Below, in pieces: positions 8,108 through 16,430 of a stretch of DNA of 62,292 nucleotides (the stretch's first letter is position 1; each line of letters begins with the position of its first letter). Source of the stretch: Segetibacter koreensis DSM 18137 (GTDB taxonomy: Bacteria; Bacteroidota; Bacteroidia; Chitinophagales; Chitinophagaceae); the NCBI RefSeq assembly GCF_000374045.1, contig NZ_KB893322.1:1-62292 (forward strand), given 5' to 3'. Below the pieces are notes generated by a model. That model saw only the letters and a list, made by a program, of their open reading frames with translations, did no database searches and had not been told where the DNA came from. The translations under genes and the position numbers were made by a program.

Positions 8108-9556
8108 TTAATCAACAGAAGTAGCGGCGGGAGTTTCTATTTTCATCAGCAACTCTGATAGGCGGAGCAGGAGCTTTTCATTATGTTGAGAAGACATAAC
8201 TTGTACGCCAAAAGGTAAGCCCTGTTCATTTTTAAATAATGGAAGGGATATTGCAGGAATTCCGGCAAGATTTGCATAAACCGTGTAGATGTCCGCAAGA
8301 AAAATTTCGATCGGATCTTTCTTTTCCCCTAATCTATAAGCAGGAGTGGGCACCGTCGGTAAAATAATAGCATCAAATTGCTCAAATATTAATTTTGTTT
8401 TTTCTACAAGCAATCTTCTTACTTGCTGGGCCTTAGTAAAGTAAGCATCATAGTAACCTTCACTTAAGACAAAAGTTCCAAGAAGAATACGTCTTTTAAC
8501 TTCCGGGCCAAAGCCTTCACTTCGTGAAAGTTTATAAAGATCTGTGAGATCTATATTTTTTTGCTTATTTCTATAGCCAAATTTAATACCGTCATAACGC
8601 GAAAGATTACTGCTTGCTTCGGCAGTAGTAAGAACATAATAAGTGGGAACAATATAATCAAGCAGTTCAAAATCAATTCCTTCTATCTCTATCCCAACCG
8701 TAGCCGCTGTTTGCAAAAGTTCTTGTATTGATGCTGCAATAACCGGATCAAGGCTTGGATGTTCTAAGGCATTTTTAAAATAACATATCCTATATTTCTG
8801 TTCCTTCGATGTGTCGACGACAGTAATCGCAGGTTTTTGAGATGCAGTGCTGTCAAATTCATCAGGTCCTGCAATTACATCGAGCACTAAACGAACATCT
8901 TCAATACTTTTTCCAAAAATTCCAATTTGATCAAAAGACGAAGCATAAGCAATTAGCCCATACCTCGAAATACAACCGTAGGAAGGTTTTAGACCAATTA
9001 TTCCACAAAAATCAGCAGGCTGCCTCACTGATCCACCTGTATCACTGCCAAGGCTTATCATACAACTTCCGGTCTGTACTGCCACTGCCGAGCCCCCAGA
9101 TGACCCACCTGGTACTCTTTCTTCGTCTATTGCATTTTTTACCGGACCAAAAGCAGAATTTTCATTACTGCTTCCCATTGCAAACTCGTCACAATTTTGT
9201 CGGCCCAAGATAATAGCGCCTTCGTCAAGAAGTCGTTTAGTTGCGGTGGCATGATACACGGAAGTAAAACCTTCGAGAATTCGGGAAGAAGCAGAGACTT
9301 TATGATCTTTGAAACAGATAACATCTTTAAGGCCTACAATAACTCCGTGGAGTTTGCCCAAAGGTTGGCCATTTTGTCTTGCTTTATCAAGTTCATCTGC
9401 TCTTTCAAGTGCTTCAGCTTCAAAAACTTCAAGCCAGGCATTGAGATGAGCTGTAGCAGAAATTTTTTCAAGACAAAACGAAACGGCCTCCACACAAGTG
9501 TGCTGGCCGTTTATTAATGAGGTATGGTATTCTTTGACAGAAAGAAAATCAAGCAA
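8108..9556 (-). CDS. gatA: Asp-tRNA(Asn)/Glu-tRNA(Gln) amidotransferase subunit A
   Basis: GatA is the amidase subunit that releases ammonia from glutamine for amidation of mischarged Glu-tRNA(Gln) or Asp-tRNA(Asn). The amidase-signature Ser-cisSer-Lys triad is visible: Lys in GLKDVICF near residue 75, the GSSGGSAVAV stretch near 150, and SLGSDTGGSVRQPADFCG near 170, all of which match GatA rather than generic amidases. At 482 residues it has normal length. The start is TTG at 9556: an in-frame stop lies 15 bases upstream and neither ATG nor GTG occurs in between. It follows tatA after 23 bases on the same strand, so the two are probably co-transcribed. gatB and gatC are not in the window, as is common in this phylum. 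Confidence 0.95.
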   Translation of the reverse strand: MLDFLSVKEYHTSLINGQHTCVEAVSFCLEKISATAHLNAWLEVFEAEALERADELDKARQNGQPLGKLHGVIVGLKDVICFKDHKVSASSRILEGFTSVYHATATKRLLDEGAIILGRQNCDEFAMGSSNENSAFGPVKNAIDEERVPGGSSGGSAVAVQTGSCMISLGSDTGGSVRQPADFCGIIGLKPSYGCISRYGLIAYASSFDQIGIFGKSIEDVRLVLDVIAGPDEFDSTASQKPAITVVDTSKEQKYRICYFKNALEHPSLDPVIAASIQELLQTAATVGIEIEGIDFELLDYIVPTYYVLTTAEASSNLSRYDGIKFGYRNKQKNIDLTDLYKLSRSEGFGPEVKRRILLGTFVLSEGYYDAYFTKAQQVRRLLVEKTKLIFEQFDAIILPTVPTPAYRLGEKKDPIEIFLADIYTVYANLAGIPAISLPLFKNEQGLPFGVQVMSSQHNEKLLLRLSELLMKIETPAATSVD

Positions 9557-9579
9557 AACTACTAATGATTAAAAGAAGA

Positions 9580-9813
9580 TTACGGTTGCTGAATAGTTGA
9601 AGTCTCAGAAGCTTTTTTTACTTCCTTCTCGTTCATTCCTTCTTCAATTTCTTTCTTCACATTATCCTTTGCATCATTAAACTCACGGATTCCTTTTCCA
9701 AGCCCGCGCATAAATTCTGGAATTTTTCTTCCACCAAATAAAATTAATACGGCAAGAACAATTAAAATCCATTCACTTCCGCCTGGCATTCCGATGAATA
9801 AGTTATTAAACAT
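9580..9813 (-). CDS. tatA: Twin-arginine translocase subunit TatA/TatE
   Basis: TatA oligomerises to form the protein-conducting element of the Tat pathway, which moves folded proteins across the inner membrane. The 77-residue protein has the family layout. A short N-terminus leads into one membrane helix (about residues 12-27, EWILIVLAVLILFGG), the conserved FGG-RK-PEFMRGLGKG hinge and amphipathic helix, and a charged K/E-rich tail. The length matches TatA in related bacteria. A -7 element lies just upstream and gatA follows after 23 bases. TatC is not in the window. TatB is unlikely because the sequence lacks the proline-containing TatB signature and is short. Confidence 0.92.
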   Translation of the reverse strand: MFNNLFIGMPGGSEWILIVLAVLILFGGRKIPEFMRGLGKGIREFNDAKDNVKKEIEEGMNEKEVKKASETSTIQQP

Positions 9814-9831
9814 TGCGTGTAATTTAGACTA

Positions 9832-9839
9832 CAAAAATA
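9832..9839 (-). promoter_or_regulatory. -7 promoter element of tatA-gatA
   Basis: Read on the minus strand, TATTTTTG ends 18 bases before the tatA start. A TTG lies 22 bases upstream, slightly farther than the usual 19-21 spacing to a -33 element. Confidence 0.5.
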
Positions 9840-9910
9840 AGTGTATATTATTGGTATAATTCAAAATGAAGCTGTAAAATACGTGTAAAGATTTGAAAAG
9901 GCTATAAATA

Positions 9911-9935
9911 AAAAACGGAAACCACCAGTTTCCGT
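9911..9935 (-). terminator. Intrinsic terminator of rplS
   Basis: ACGGAAAC (9915-9922) pairs with GTTTCCGT (9928-9935) around a 5-base loop; read on the minus strand the stem is followed by a run of T. It sits 30 bases after the rplS stop. Confidence 0.75.
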
Positions 9936-9965
9936 ATAAATTATAATATTATTTACATTTCTCAA

Positions 9966-10313
9966 TTAATATCTCTTCTCTTTAATCCTTGCGCTCTTAC
10001 CACTTCTCTCACGAAGATAGAATAGTTTAGCTCTGCGAACCTTACCTACTTTATTGAGAATGATAGAATCAATATTTGGAGAATTTATAGGAAATAGCCT
10101 TTCTACACCTACTCCGTCAGAAATTTTACGTACTGTAAAAGTAGCAGTTGCGCCTTGCCCCTGCCTCTTAATTACATCACCTTTAAAAGACTGAATTCTC
10201 TCTTTATTACCTTCTATAATTTTATAATTAACAGTAATGTTATCACCTGCTTTAAATTTAGGGACCTCTTTTTTAGCAGTCAACTGCTCATGCACGAAAG
10301 CTACAGCGTTCAT
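9966..10313 (-). CDS. rplS: 50S ribosomal protein L19
   Basis: L19 sits at the 30S-50S interface of the ribosome. The 115-residue sequence has the L19 hallmarks: a [24 protein letters not shown] segment with the family's GD-x-I/V strand, [23 protein letters not shown] near residue 45-65, [18 protein letters not shown], and the basic [25 protein letters not shown] tail. Length is normal. In many bacteria rplS lies with trmD and rpsP, but here it stands alone between tatA and a methyltransferase gene, with its own -7 element upstream and terminator downstream. It is probably monocistronic, with expression set by growth rate. Confidence 0.97.
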   Translation of the reverse strand: MNAVAFVHEQLTAKKEVPKFKAGDNITVNYKIIEGNKERIQSFKGDVIKRQGQGATATFTVRKISDGVGVERLFPINSPNIDSIILNKVGKVRRAKLFYLRERSGKSARIKEKRY

Positions 10314-10333
10314 ATCAAATATTTTTTCGGATT

Positions 10334-10342
10334 GCGAAGGTA
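10334..10342 (-). promoter_or_regulatory. -7 promoter element of rplS
   Basis: Read on the minus strand it is TACCTTCGC, the consensus TAnnTTTGC with one T-to-C change, ending 20 bases before the L19 start. The same variant occurs before pyrD and rny. Confidence 0.5.
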
Positions 10343-10382
10343 AGGGGAAAGTTTTAATATAAAAAGTTTTTAGGCTTTTCTT

Positions 10383-11018
10383 TTATTCTACACATGATAT
10401 CACAAAATCATTATTACCAGAACAATCATTAATTATGATGCCGGCAGATGCAAAATAATCATTGAAAGCGTTATAATTTCCTCTTTTTTTATAATAATTG
10501 TCAAAAATAAGAATACCGCCATTAACTAAACGGGGATAAAAAAATTGGAGCGTGGTTAAAGTTGCTTCATAACCATTTAAATCAATATTAAGGAAAGAAA
10601 TCTTTAGCTCAGGATTATCAATCAGATATTTTGGAATTGAATTATTGAGGTTACCGGCAACAAAACTGATTTTTTCATTCACCCCTTTTAATAGGGTCTT
10701 GACAATATAATCGATATTTATTCCCGACCTCTGCATCAAAATAAAGCTGCTTTTACTGTCGTGGGAGCAGGAATCATTTGCAACTTTTTCAAAAACCAGT
10801 ACCTTTTTATTAGATTGAGCTTCTACTAATTTCCGAAAAATAGCTATCCTCGAAAAACCTTCTGCCTCAGTACCACATTTCACTATTGTTCCTTCTACCG
10901 TACCTACTTTTTTACCTGGCATATTAGAAGCTCCTGAACTGTTTTTCTGGTGCTTATTATCCATTTCATTCAATAACCTTTTCTGGCAATGCAACGGGTA
11001 CGATACAAATGATTTCAT
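10383..11018 (-). CDS. TylF/MycF-like class I methyltransferase, possibly degenerate
   Basis: The protein resembles the TylF/macrocin O-methyltransferase family of SAM-dependent enzymes. Visible landmarks are a glycine-containing VEGTIVKCGTEAEGFS strand-loop (family usually V-E-C-G-x-x-x-G), FLNIDLNGYEATLTTLQFFYPRLVNGG, and ILIFDNYY. In characterised members the equivalent positions carry three metal-binding Asp (LDGDLYEST and IIDDY); here two of these read Asn (IDLNGYE and FDNYY). It may therefore bind SAM without the usual Mg-dependent chemistry. The open frame extends to a TTG at 11051, but ATG at 11018 (MKSFVSY) or 10964 (MDNKHQ) are better starts. The substrate is unknown and no sugar or antibiotic genes are nearby. 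It lies between rplS and the rny terminator, so it should have its own promoter. Confidence 0.6.
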   Translation of the reverse strand: MKSFVSYPLHCQKRLLNEMDNKHQKNSSGASNMPGKKVGTVEGTIVKCGTEAEGFSRIAIFRKLVEAQSNKKVLVFEKVANDSCSHDSKSSFILMQRSGINIDYIVKTLLKGVNEKISFVAGNLNNSIPKYLIDNPELKISFLNIDLNGYEATLTTLQFFYPRLVNGGILIFDNYYKKRGNYNAFNDYFASAGIIINDCSGNNDFVISCVE

Positions 11019-11171
11019 AAAACAATTGCTTCTGATTTTGAAAAAATACAAATGGTTGATCAGGTAATTGACATGCTTTTTACAGGAATTGGAATAGTTT
11101 TAAAAAGAACCTTACAATCTAAGACTCCTTTATCCGGCAAATTGGTTGCATGGACAGTAATATTAAATAAA

Positions 11172-11196
11172 ACAGCCGCCAAAAAAGGGCGGCTGT
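11172..11196 (-). terminator. Intrinsic terminator of rny
   Basis: ACAGCCGCC (11172-11180) pairs with GGCGGCTGT (11188-11196), a GC-rich 9-bp stem that on the minus strand is followed by TTTATTTAAT. It lies 23 bases after the rny stop. Confidence 0.8.
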
Positions 11197-11218
11197 CTCA
11201 TCACGAACTCTAAAATAA

Positions 11219-12784
11219 TTATCTTGCTATGTTAACTGCTCTTTTTTCTCTTATTACTGTCACTTTTATTTGCCCCGGGTAAGTCATATCTGTTTGAATT
11301 TTTTGAGCAATCTCAAAACTTAACTTATCACTATCAATATCTGTAACCTTATCGGCTTCTACAATTACTCTCAGCTCACGTCCTGCTTGTACGGCATACG
11401 CTTTTTCAACCCCCTGGTAAGTAAGTGCTAGGGTTTCGAGTTCTTTTATTCTTTGAAGGTATTGCTGCATTATTTCCCTACGCGCTCCTGGACGGGCACC
11501 ACTTATAGCATCACATGCCTGGATGACAGGAGAAATAACATATTGCATTTCCATTTCATCGTGGTGGGCGCCAATTGCATTTACCACCGCCGGATTTTCC
11601 CCATACTTTTCTGCAAGTTTAGCTCCCAACAATGCGTGACTCAGTTCAGTTTCTTCATCAGGAACTTTGCCTATGTCATGCAACAATCCTGCACGCTTGG
11701 CAAGTTTGGGGTTTAAACCTAACTCACTCGCCATTAGCCCGCACAAATTTGCCACTTCCCGGCTATGCATCAATAAGTTTTGCCCGTAAGATGACCTAAA
11801 CCGCATTTTTCCTACAATGCGTACCAGTTCTTTATGCAGACCATGTATACCCAGTTCTATTACAGTACGTTCACCGATTTCCATAATCTGCTCTTCCAGT
11901 TGTTTGCGGGTTTTTTCAACAACCTCTTCTATTCTTGCAGGGTGAATACGACCGTCAGAAATAAGACGTTGCAAACTCAGGCGGGCAATCTCTCTGCGTA
12001 GCGGATCAAACGATGAAAGAACAATTGCTTCGGGAGTATCATCTACTATTAAATCTACCCCTGTGGCAGCCTCTATTGCCCTGATATTTCTTCCTTCACG
12101 CCCGATAATCTGGCCTTTAATTTCATCTGTTTCAAGATTGAATACACTTACAGCATTTTCAATAGCCTGTTCGGCAGCCGTCCGTTGAATTGTTTGAATA
12201 ATAATTTTGCGAGCCTCTTTATTAGCTTTTTGCCTAGCATCGTCTATTATATCTTGCTGCAGGCTCAATGCGCGGCTTTGGGCTTCCTGCTTAAGGCTCT
12301 CGATTAATTGATTTCTTGCTTCATCAGCTGTGAGAGCAGCAATTTTTTCAAGCCGTCGAATATGTTCTTCCTGGTGTTTTTCTAATTCTGTTCTTTTTTG
12401 ACTTACAACATCCAGTTGACGGTTTAAATTTTCTTTTATTGCCTCATTATCTTTTAATTGTTTGTCTAAATTTACCTCTTTCTGATTTAAAGAAACCTCT
12501 TTCTGTTTTATTCGGTTTTCTACATCACTTATTTTTCGGTTTCTTTCAAATACTTCTTTGTCGTGCTCGCCTTTTAATTGAACGAATTTTTCTTTCGCTT
12601 CAACTATTTTTTCTTTCTTAAGCGTTTCAGCTTGCGTTTGTGCATCAGAAATAATTCTTCGGGCTTGTTGCTCTGCGTCTTCAATCTGTTTTTTAGTGTC
12701 TTTTGCAAAAATGAACTTTCCCGCTATAATTCCGGCAATTATTCCTACCATGCCTATTATAATGGTAATTACTATCGAATCCAT
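11219..12784 (-). CDS. rny: Ribonuclease Y
   Basis: RNase Y is a membrane-anchored endoribonuclease that starts mRNA decay. Domains in order are an N-terminal membrane helix (residues ~4-26, rich in I/G), a long charged coiled coil (~30-205), a KH RNA-binding domain around residue 225 with [17 protein letters not shown], and an HD phosphohydrolase domain with HSREVANL near 340 and [12 protein letters not shown] near 368, which supplies the metal-binding His and Asp. At 521 residues it is full length with no missing motif. The gene is followed by a clear terminator. Upstream, 354 bases separate it from zapA, holding a possible structured RNA and a -7 element (12859-12867), so it can be transcribed independently of the pheT-zapA operon. 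Confidence 0.96.
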   Translation of the reverse strand: MDSIVITIIIGMVGIIAGIIAGKFIFAKDTKKQIEDAEQQARRIISDAQTQAETLKKEKIVEAKEKFVQLKGEHDKEVFERNRKISDVENRIKQKEVSLNQKEVNLDKQLKDNEAIKENLNRQLDVVSQKRTELEKHQEEHIRRLEKIAALTADEARNQLIESLKQEAQSRALSLQQDIIDDARQKANKEARKIIIQTIQRTAAEQAIENAVSVFNLETDEIKGQIIGREGRNIRAIEAATGVDLIVDDTPEAIVLSSFDPLRREIARLSLQRLISDGRIHPARIEEVVEKTRKQLEEQIMEIGERTVIELGIHGLHKELVRIVGKMRFRSSYGQNLLMHSREVANLCGLMASELGLNPKLAKRAGLLHDIGKVPDEETELSHALLGAKLAEKYGENPAVVNAIGAHHDEMEMQYVISPVIQACDAISGARPGARREIMQQYLQRIKELETLALTYQGVEKAYAVQAGRELRVIVEADKVTDIDSDKLSFEIAQKIQTDMTYPGQIKVTVIREKRAVNIAR

Positions 12785-12858
12785 GCTTTATTTTGTTTTT
12801 AAAAGTTAATTCATATTCTTTAATCCTCCAAATTAATAGGTGGACAAGTTATAAGTGT

Positions 12859-12867
12859 GCGAAGATA
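12859..12867 (-). promoter_or_regulatory. -7 promoter element of rny
   Basis: Read on the minus strand, TATCTTCGC matches TAnnTTTGC with one change. It would give rny a leader of about 70 nt and sits just after the TTTATC/GATAAA hairpin at 12872-12886. Confidence 0.4.
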
Positions 12868-12911
12868 ATTATTTATCAACGATAAACGCAGGTTTAGAGT
12901 AGTGACTATAG

Positions 12912-13092
12912 TAGGTAACCCAATGGTGAATTGAATTTAGAAAATTTGGAGTTTTCTCCGTGCATGAAGCTTTTCCAAATAGATCAGTATTTGGATCAAT
13001 TCAAATGAACTATTTATTCTCAATAACAAGGAAAATATCCCGGGGAATTAAAAAATTAAAAAGGTGGTAAATTCTTTATTTAGTTTTACCTA
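12912..13092 (-). ncRNA. Candidate 6S-like RNA between zapA and rny
   Basis: Three pairings are visible. TTACCTA (13086-13092) pairs with TAGGTAA (12912-12918), closing a 181-nt unit. Inside, TCAATTCA (12996-13003) pairs with TGAATTGA (12927-12934). The apical part contains CCAAATA/TATTTGG with a 6-nt loop and a competing ATTTGGA/TCCAAAT pairing, which cannot form together. Size and long-hairpin form match 6S RNA, the RNA that mimics an open promoter and sequesters RNA polymerase, and in Enterobacteria 6S (ssrS) also lies next to zapA. The ends, promoter and pairing are inferred by eye; no conserved primary sequence was checked. It could instead be leader sequence of rny. Confidence 0.35.
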
Positions 13093-13138
13093 AAGGAATA
13101 ATATTCGTTCGACATGCAACTACGTTAGTAAAAGCAGC

Positions 13139-13435
13139 TCATTTTGCAGAAAGTGTCTTATTTAACAACTCCTCTATTTTATTTAGCTTTTCCTGACTGC
13201 TGGTATTATAAATCTCTGTTGGCGTAGGTTTTTGTTGTTCGGTGGCGTACCATAGCAAAACCATAGATACGTAATCCTGCATATCTTTTCCCGCAAAGTT
13301 TGTTTTATAATCTACAATTTTTTCGTTGAGCTTTTTAATAGTTTTTCTTACCATCTCCTCGTCTTCAGGTTCTATTCTTAACCGGTAACTACGGTCTGCG
13401 ACTATTATATTTATGGGAATAAGTTGCTGTGACAT
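13139..13435 (-). CDS. zapA: Cell division protein ZapA
   Basis: ZapA binds FtsZ and promotes bundling of the Z-ring at midcell. The protein starts MSQQLIPINIIVADRSYRLRIEPEDEE, the usual ZapA opening of a short beta-hairpin, followed by R-x-x-I-x-x-L-N-E-K and a C-terminal coiled coil. The open frame extends ten codons further upstream, but that would overlap the preceding gene by 25 bases; the ATG at 13435 leaves a 5-base gap, giving a 98-residue protein of normal size. It follows pheT and a coiled-coil gene on the same strand with almost no spacing, so it is the third gene of an operon. In many bacteria zapA neighbours a 6S RNA, which matches the structured gap downstream. Confidence 0.85.
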   Translation of the reverse strand: MSQQLIPINIIVADRSYRLRIEPEDEEMVRKTIKKLNEKIVDYKTNFAGKDMQDYVSMVLLWYATEQQKPTPTEIYNTSSQEKLNKIEELLNKTLSAK

Positions 13436-13440
13436 ATTTT

Positions 13441-13737
13441 TTAAGAATGAAGAAGTGCAAGACATTTGTCAATATCCTTTAAATACGAGTCTATTCTTTT
13501 TTCGAGGTCTTTTTTTGACTGATCTGTAAGATTTTCTACGCTCACTTTCAACAAATCTTCCTTCTGATTGAGCTTTTTAGTCTCATTATTGTATGATTGC
13601 AATAATTCATTTACCCTGTTGTTTTCTTTCTGCAGACGCTGAATCTCTTTTTGAGCAGACGTGTATTCTTTCAGCAATAGCAGCACCTTATCTTCAATTC
13701 GTTGTATTTGCTCATCTATAGCATTCATTGCAATCAA
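13441..13737 (-). CDS. Small coiled-coil protein, ZapB-like in form
   Basis: The 98-residue product is almost entirely helical and charged (MNAIDEQIQRIEDKVLLLLKE onward), with heptad-like leucines and no cysteine, signal or membrane segment. The likely start is the first Met or the Met at residue 4. It lies 9 bases after pheT and 5 bases before zapA, so it is translated from the same operon. The form resembles ZapB, the coiled-coil partner that joins ZapA to the division machinery, but sequence similarity cannot be shown by eye because coiled coils all look alike. The function is inferred from position only. It could equally be an unrelated coiled-coil subunit conserved in this phylum. Confidence 0.7.
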   Translation of the reverse strand: MIAMNAIDEQIQRIEDKVLLLLKEYTSAQKEIQRLQKENNRVNELLQSYNNETKKLNQKEDLLKVSVENLTDQSKKDLEKRIDSYLKDIDKCLALLHS

Positions 13738-13746
13738 ATTAGAGAA

Positions 13747-16173
13747 TTATTTTCTTATCTCGGCACCTAACTCTGTTTCAAAACCTTTAATCAGCCGGTT
13801 CATCATAGCATCAATCTCTTTATCTGTCATCGTTTTTTCCTCATCTATAAAAGTGAAACTCAGCGCCATCGACTTTTTATTCGTTCCTAACTTTTCACTT
13901 TCAAAAATGTCAAACAATTGGACATTCTGTAATTTAGATATTTTCAACTTTTCAACTACCTGTTCCAAACCATTAAAAGTGATATTTTTATTTACAACTA
14001 TCGCAAGGTCTCTCTGTACAGCAGGGAATTTTGATACTTCTGTATAAGTAATTTTTTTAGAAGCCACTGACTGAAGCAGCAAAATCCAATCAAAATCAAT
14101 ATAAAGCACAGGCTGCTTTACATCGAACATTTTTAGTTTATCGGAAGAAATTTCGCCAACAGTTACTAATGATTTATCTCCAATTTTTGCTGATATCGAA
14201 GTTAAAAATCCCGTTTCGTGTGTTGCTATAAATGGAGGAGACTCTAATCCACACAATTTTATTAAGCCATCAGCAATACCCTTCGCAAGGTAAAAATCAC
14301 CGTTTGCAGATTTGGATTTCCATGAAGCAGGTTTACTTTCGCCGGTAAGATACAATGCAAGATGCTCCTTCTCAGTATAATTGCCCACTCCGGTGGAATG
14401 ATAAGTTTTCCCGAATTCGAAAAAAGCGAGATCCTTGTTTTTCCTGTTTAAATTATAAGCTACCGTTTCCAATCCGGTTTCAATCATTGACGGACGCATT
14501 ACATCTAAATCAGAACTTAAGCTGTTAATCATTTTTACCGTACCGGACAAAGTTTCTGCACTATAATACTGACTGTTTGTGATGGAATTGGTAACAATTT
14601 CGCTAAAACCGAGACCAGTGAGGTAGCCTGCGACTTTCTCCTTCAGATTTTCTTTTAAAATGTTTTCATCAGAAGATGGAGATATTGTCATCATACCAGA
14701 TATCTCTACATTATCAAGACCATCTATTCTTAGAATTTCTTCAACAATGTCGGCAGGCAAACTAATATCATGTTTGCTAAAGGGGACTGCAACCGTTAAT
14801 TCATCTTGCGTTTCCTTTATAATGTCAAAACCAAGACTTGTCAGTATCCTTTTTACAGTATCGGCCTGGTAATTTTTTCCACTTAATTTTTTTAGGTAAC
14901 TGTACCTTATAGTAATTTTTGTCTTCTCCTCTGGCGAAGGATAAACATCAATAACATCAGACGAAATTTCTCCGCCTGCCACTTCTTTAATTAGTAAGGC
15001 CGCACGTTTTAAAACATCGACAACATTTGAAATGTCTACACCTTTTTCAAATCTTGCAGCCGCTTCGGTTCTCAATCCATGCCGGAAAGATGTTTTTCGA
15101 ATGCTTGTAGGATTGAACCAGGCGCTTTCAAGAAAAATACTTTTTGTTTCCTGCTTTACACCGCTTTTTGCACCACCGAAAACTCCGGCAATACACATGC
15201 CTTCTTCTGCATTGCAAATCATTAAATCTGTACTGTCCAGCTTTCTTTCCTTTTCATCAAGCGTTATAAATATTTCGTCCTGCGGCAGGTCTTTTACTAT
15301 AACCACGCCTCCTTTTATAGCGTCTGCATCAAATGCATGCAAGGGCTGTCCCGTCTCATGCAAAACATAATTGGTAATATCTACAATGTTATTAATAGGC
15401 CTTTGACCTATGGCAATTAATTTATCGCTTAACCACTTAGGGCTTTCTTTAACCGTCAGCCCCGTTATTGTTAACCCTGAGTAGCGCTTACAATCTTCCC
15501 TATTTTCAATAATTACTTTTATTGGGTAATTATTATTGTCTGCTTTAAAACTATGTGGAAAAGGACTTTTGGCTTTTACATCTTTTAATGTGTGATGGGA
15601 GAGGTAAGCACACACATCTTTCGCCACCCCAAAATGACTCATTGCATCCATTCTGTTTGGCGTTAATCCAATTTCAAAAATCCAGTCTGTATATGGTTTA
15701 AAATACTCGGCTGCCTTCATACCGACCACAACATTATCAGGTAAAACCAGTATTCCCTCGTGACTTGTACCCAGTCCAATTTCATCCTCAGCGCAAATCA
15801 TCCCCTGGCTTTCTTCACCTCTTATTTTTGCAGCTTTCATAGTAAGCGGTTGGCCATCAACAGGATAAATTGTTGTACCAATAGTTGCTACCAAAACTTT
15901 TTGTCCCACAGCAACATTTGGAGCTCCACAAACAACTTTCAACGGTCCGCCATTACCAATATTTACCCTTGTAAGTTTCAGTTTATCCGCATTGGGATGT
16001 TGTTGGCAGTCAACAACCTGCCCAATAACTACGCCTTGTAAACCACCTTTAATACTTTCAAATTGTTCAAGGCTTTCAACTTCTAACCCTATTGAAGTTA
16101 AAATTTTTGAAAGCTCTTGTGGTTCAATTCTTTCAGGAAGGTATTCGCTTAACCAATTATAGCTAATTGTCAT
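13747..16173 (-). CDS. pheT: Phenylalanyl-tRNA synthetase beta subunit
   Basis: PheT is the large subunit of the alpha2beta2 enzyme charging tRNA(Phe). The 808-residue protein has the full bacterial layout. MTISYNWLSEYLP and the tRNA-binding EMAP-like domain (about residues 40-150, with HPNADKLKLTRVN and VVCGAPNV) come first. B3/4 (NNIVDITNYVLHETGQPLHAFD near 265-285), B5, the catalytic-like core (RKTSFRHGLRTEAAARFEKG near 360) and the C-terminal anticodon-binding FDX-ACB domain (SKFPAVQRDLAIVV near 710) follow. No domain is missing. pheS is not in the window. A perfect -7 element lies 22 bases upstream, and the two small division genes follow directly, so pheT leads that operon. Confidence 0.97.
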   Translation of the reverse strand: MTISYNWLSEYLPERIEPQELSKILTSIGLEVESLEQFESIKGGLQGVVIGQVVDCQQHPNADKLKLTRVNIGNGGPLKVVCGAPNVAVGQKVLVATIGTTIYPVDGQPLTMKAAKIRGEESQGMICAEDEIGLGTSHEGILVLPDNVVVGMKAAEYFKPYTDWIFEIGLTPNRMDAMSHFGVAKDVCAYLSHHTLKDVKAKSPFPHSFKADNNNYPIKVIIENREDCKRYSGLTITGLTVKESPKWLSDKLIAIGQRPINNIVDITNYVLHETGQPLHAFDADAIKGGVVIVKDLPQDEIFITLDEKERKLDSTDLMICNAEEGMCIAGVFGGAKSGVKQETKSIFLESAWFNPTSIRKTSFRHGLRTEAAARFEKGVDISNVVDVLKRAALLIKEVAGGEISSDVIDVYPSPEEKTKITIRYSYLKKLSGKNYQADTVKRILTSLGFDIIKETQDELTVAVPFSKHDISLPADIVEEILRIDGLDNVEISGMMTISPSSDENILKENLKEKVAGYLTGLGFSEIVTNSITNSQYYSAETLSGTVKMINSLSSDLDVMRPSMIETGLETVAYNLNRKNKDLAFFEFGKTYHSTGVGNYTEKEHLALYLTGESKPASWKSKSANGDFYLAKGIADGLIKLCGLESPPFIATHETGFLTSISAKIGDKSLVTVGEISSDKLKMFDVKQPVLYIDFDWILLLQSVASKKITYTEVSKFPAVQRDLAIVVNKNITFNGLEQVVEKLKISKLQNVQLFDIFESEKLGTNKKSMALSFTFIDEEKTMTDKEIDAMMNRLIKGFETELGAEIRK

Positions 16174-16195
16174 TTACACTACTTTTTTGCAAAAT

Positions 16196-16204
16196 GCAAA
16201 TATA
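16196..16204 (-). promoter_or_regulatory. -7 promoter element of pheT-zapA operon
   Basis: Read on the minus strand, TATATTTGC is a full consensus match and ends 22 bases before the pheT ATG. The -33 region contains no obvious TTTG at standard spacing. Confidence 0.6.
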
Positions 16205-16296
16205 GCAGGGAAAGCCCAAACCGCTAAAGAGGCGTGAACAATACGAATGGAATAATCAGCATAATCTGCAGTTATTCGCTATTAATATTGTTATGT

Positions 16297-16311
16297 GTCA
16301 CGAATTGTGAC
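16297..16311. promoter_or_regulatory. Short palindrome upstream of the CBM9-like gene
   Basis: GTCAC-GAATT-GTGAC is a 5-bp inverted repeat with a 5-base centre, about 120 bases upstream of the CBM9-like ATG. It could be a regulator site; it is short and could be chance. Confidence 0.25.
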
Positions 16312-16430
16312 GGATCATCTGTAGGGAAACTTAAATTATTTCAGCATCCTGTTTTCATTTGTCTCCGTAACACTTTAGATATTAGTAAGGATATGCTACT
16401 TTTAATGAAACAAGCCAGAAAAATAAAAAG

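Larger units (their letters stand above)
12785..13138 (-). other. 354-bp gap between zapA and rny
   Basis: No protein gene is visible here. Reading on the minus strand it holds the candidate 6S-like RNA (12912-13092), a small 6-bp hairpin (12872-12886) and then the rny -7 element (12859-12867). Confidence 0.7.
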
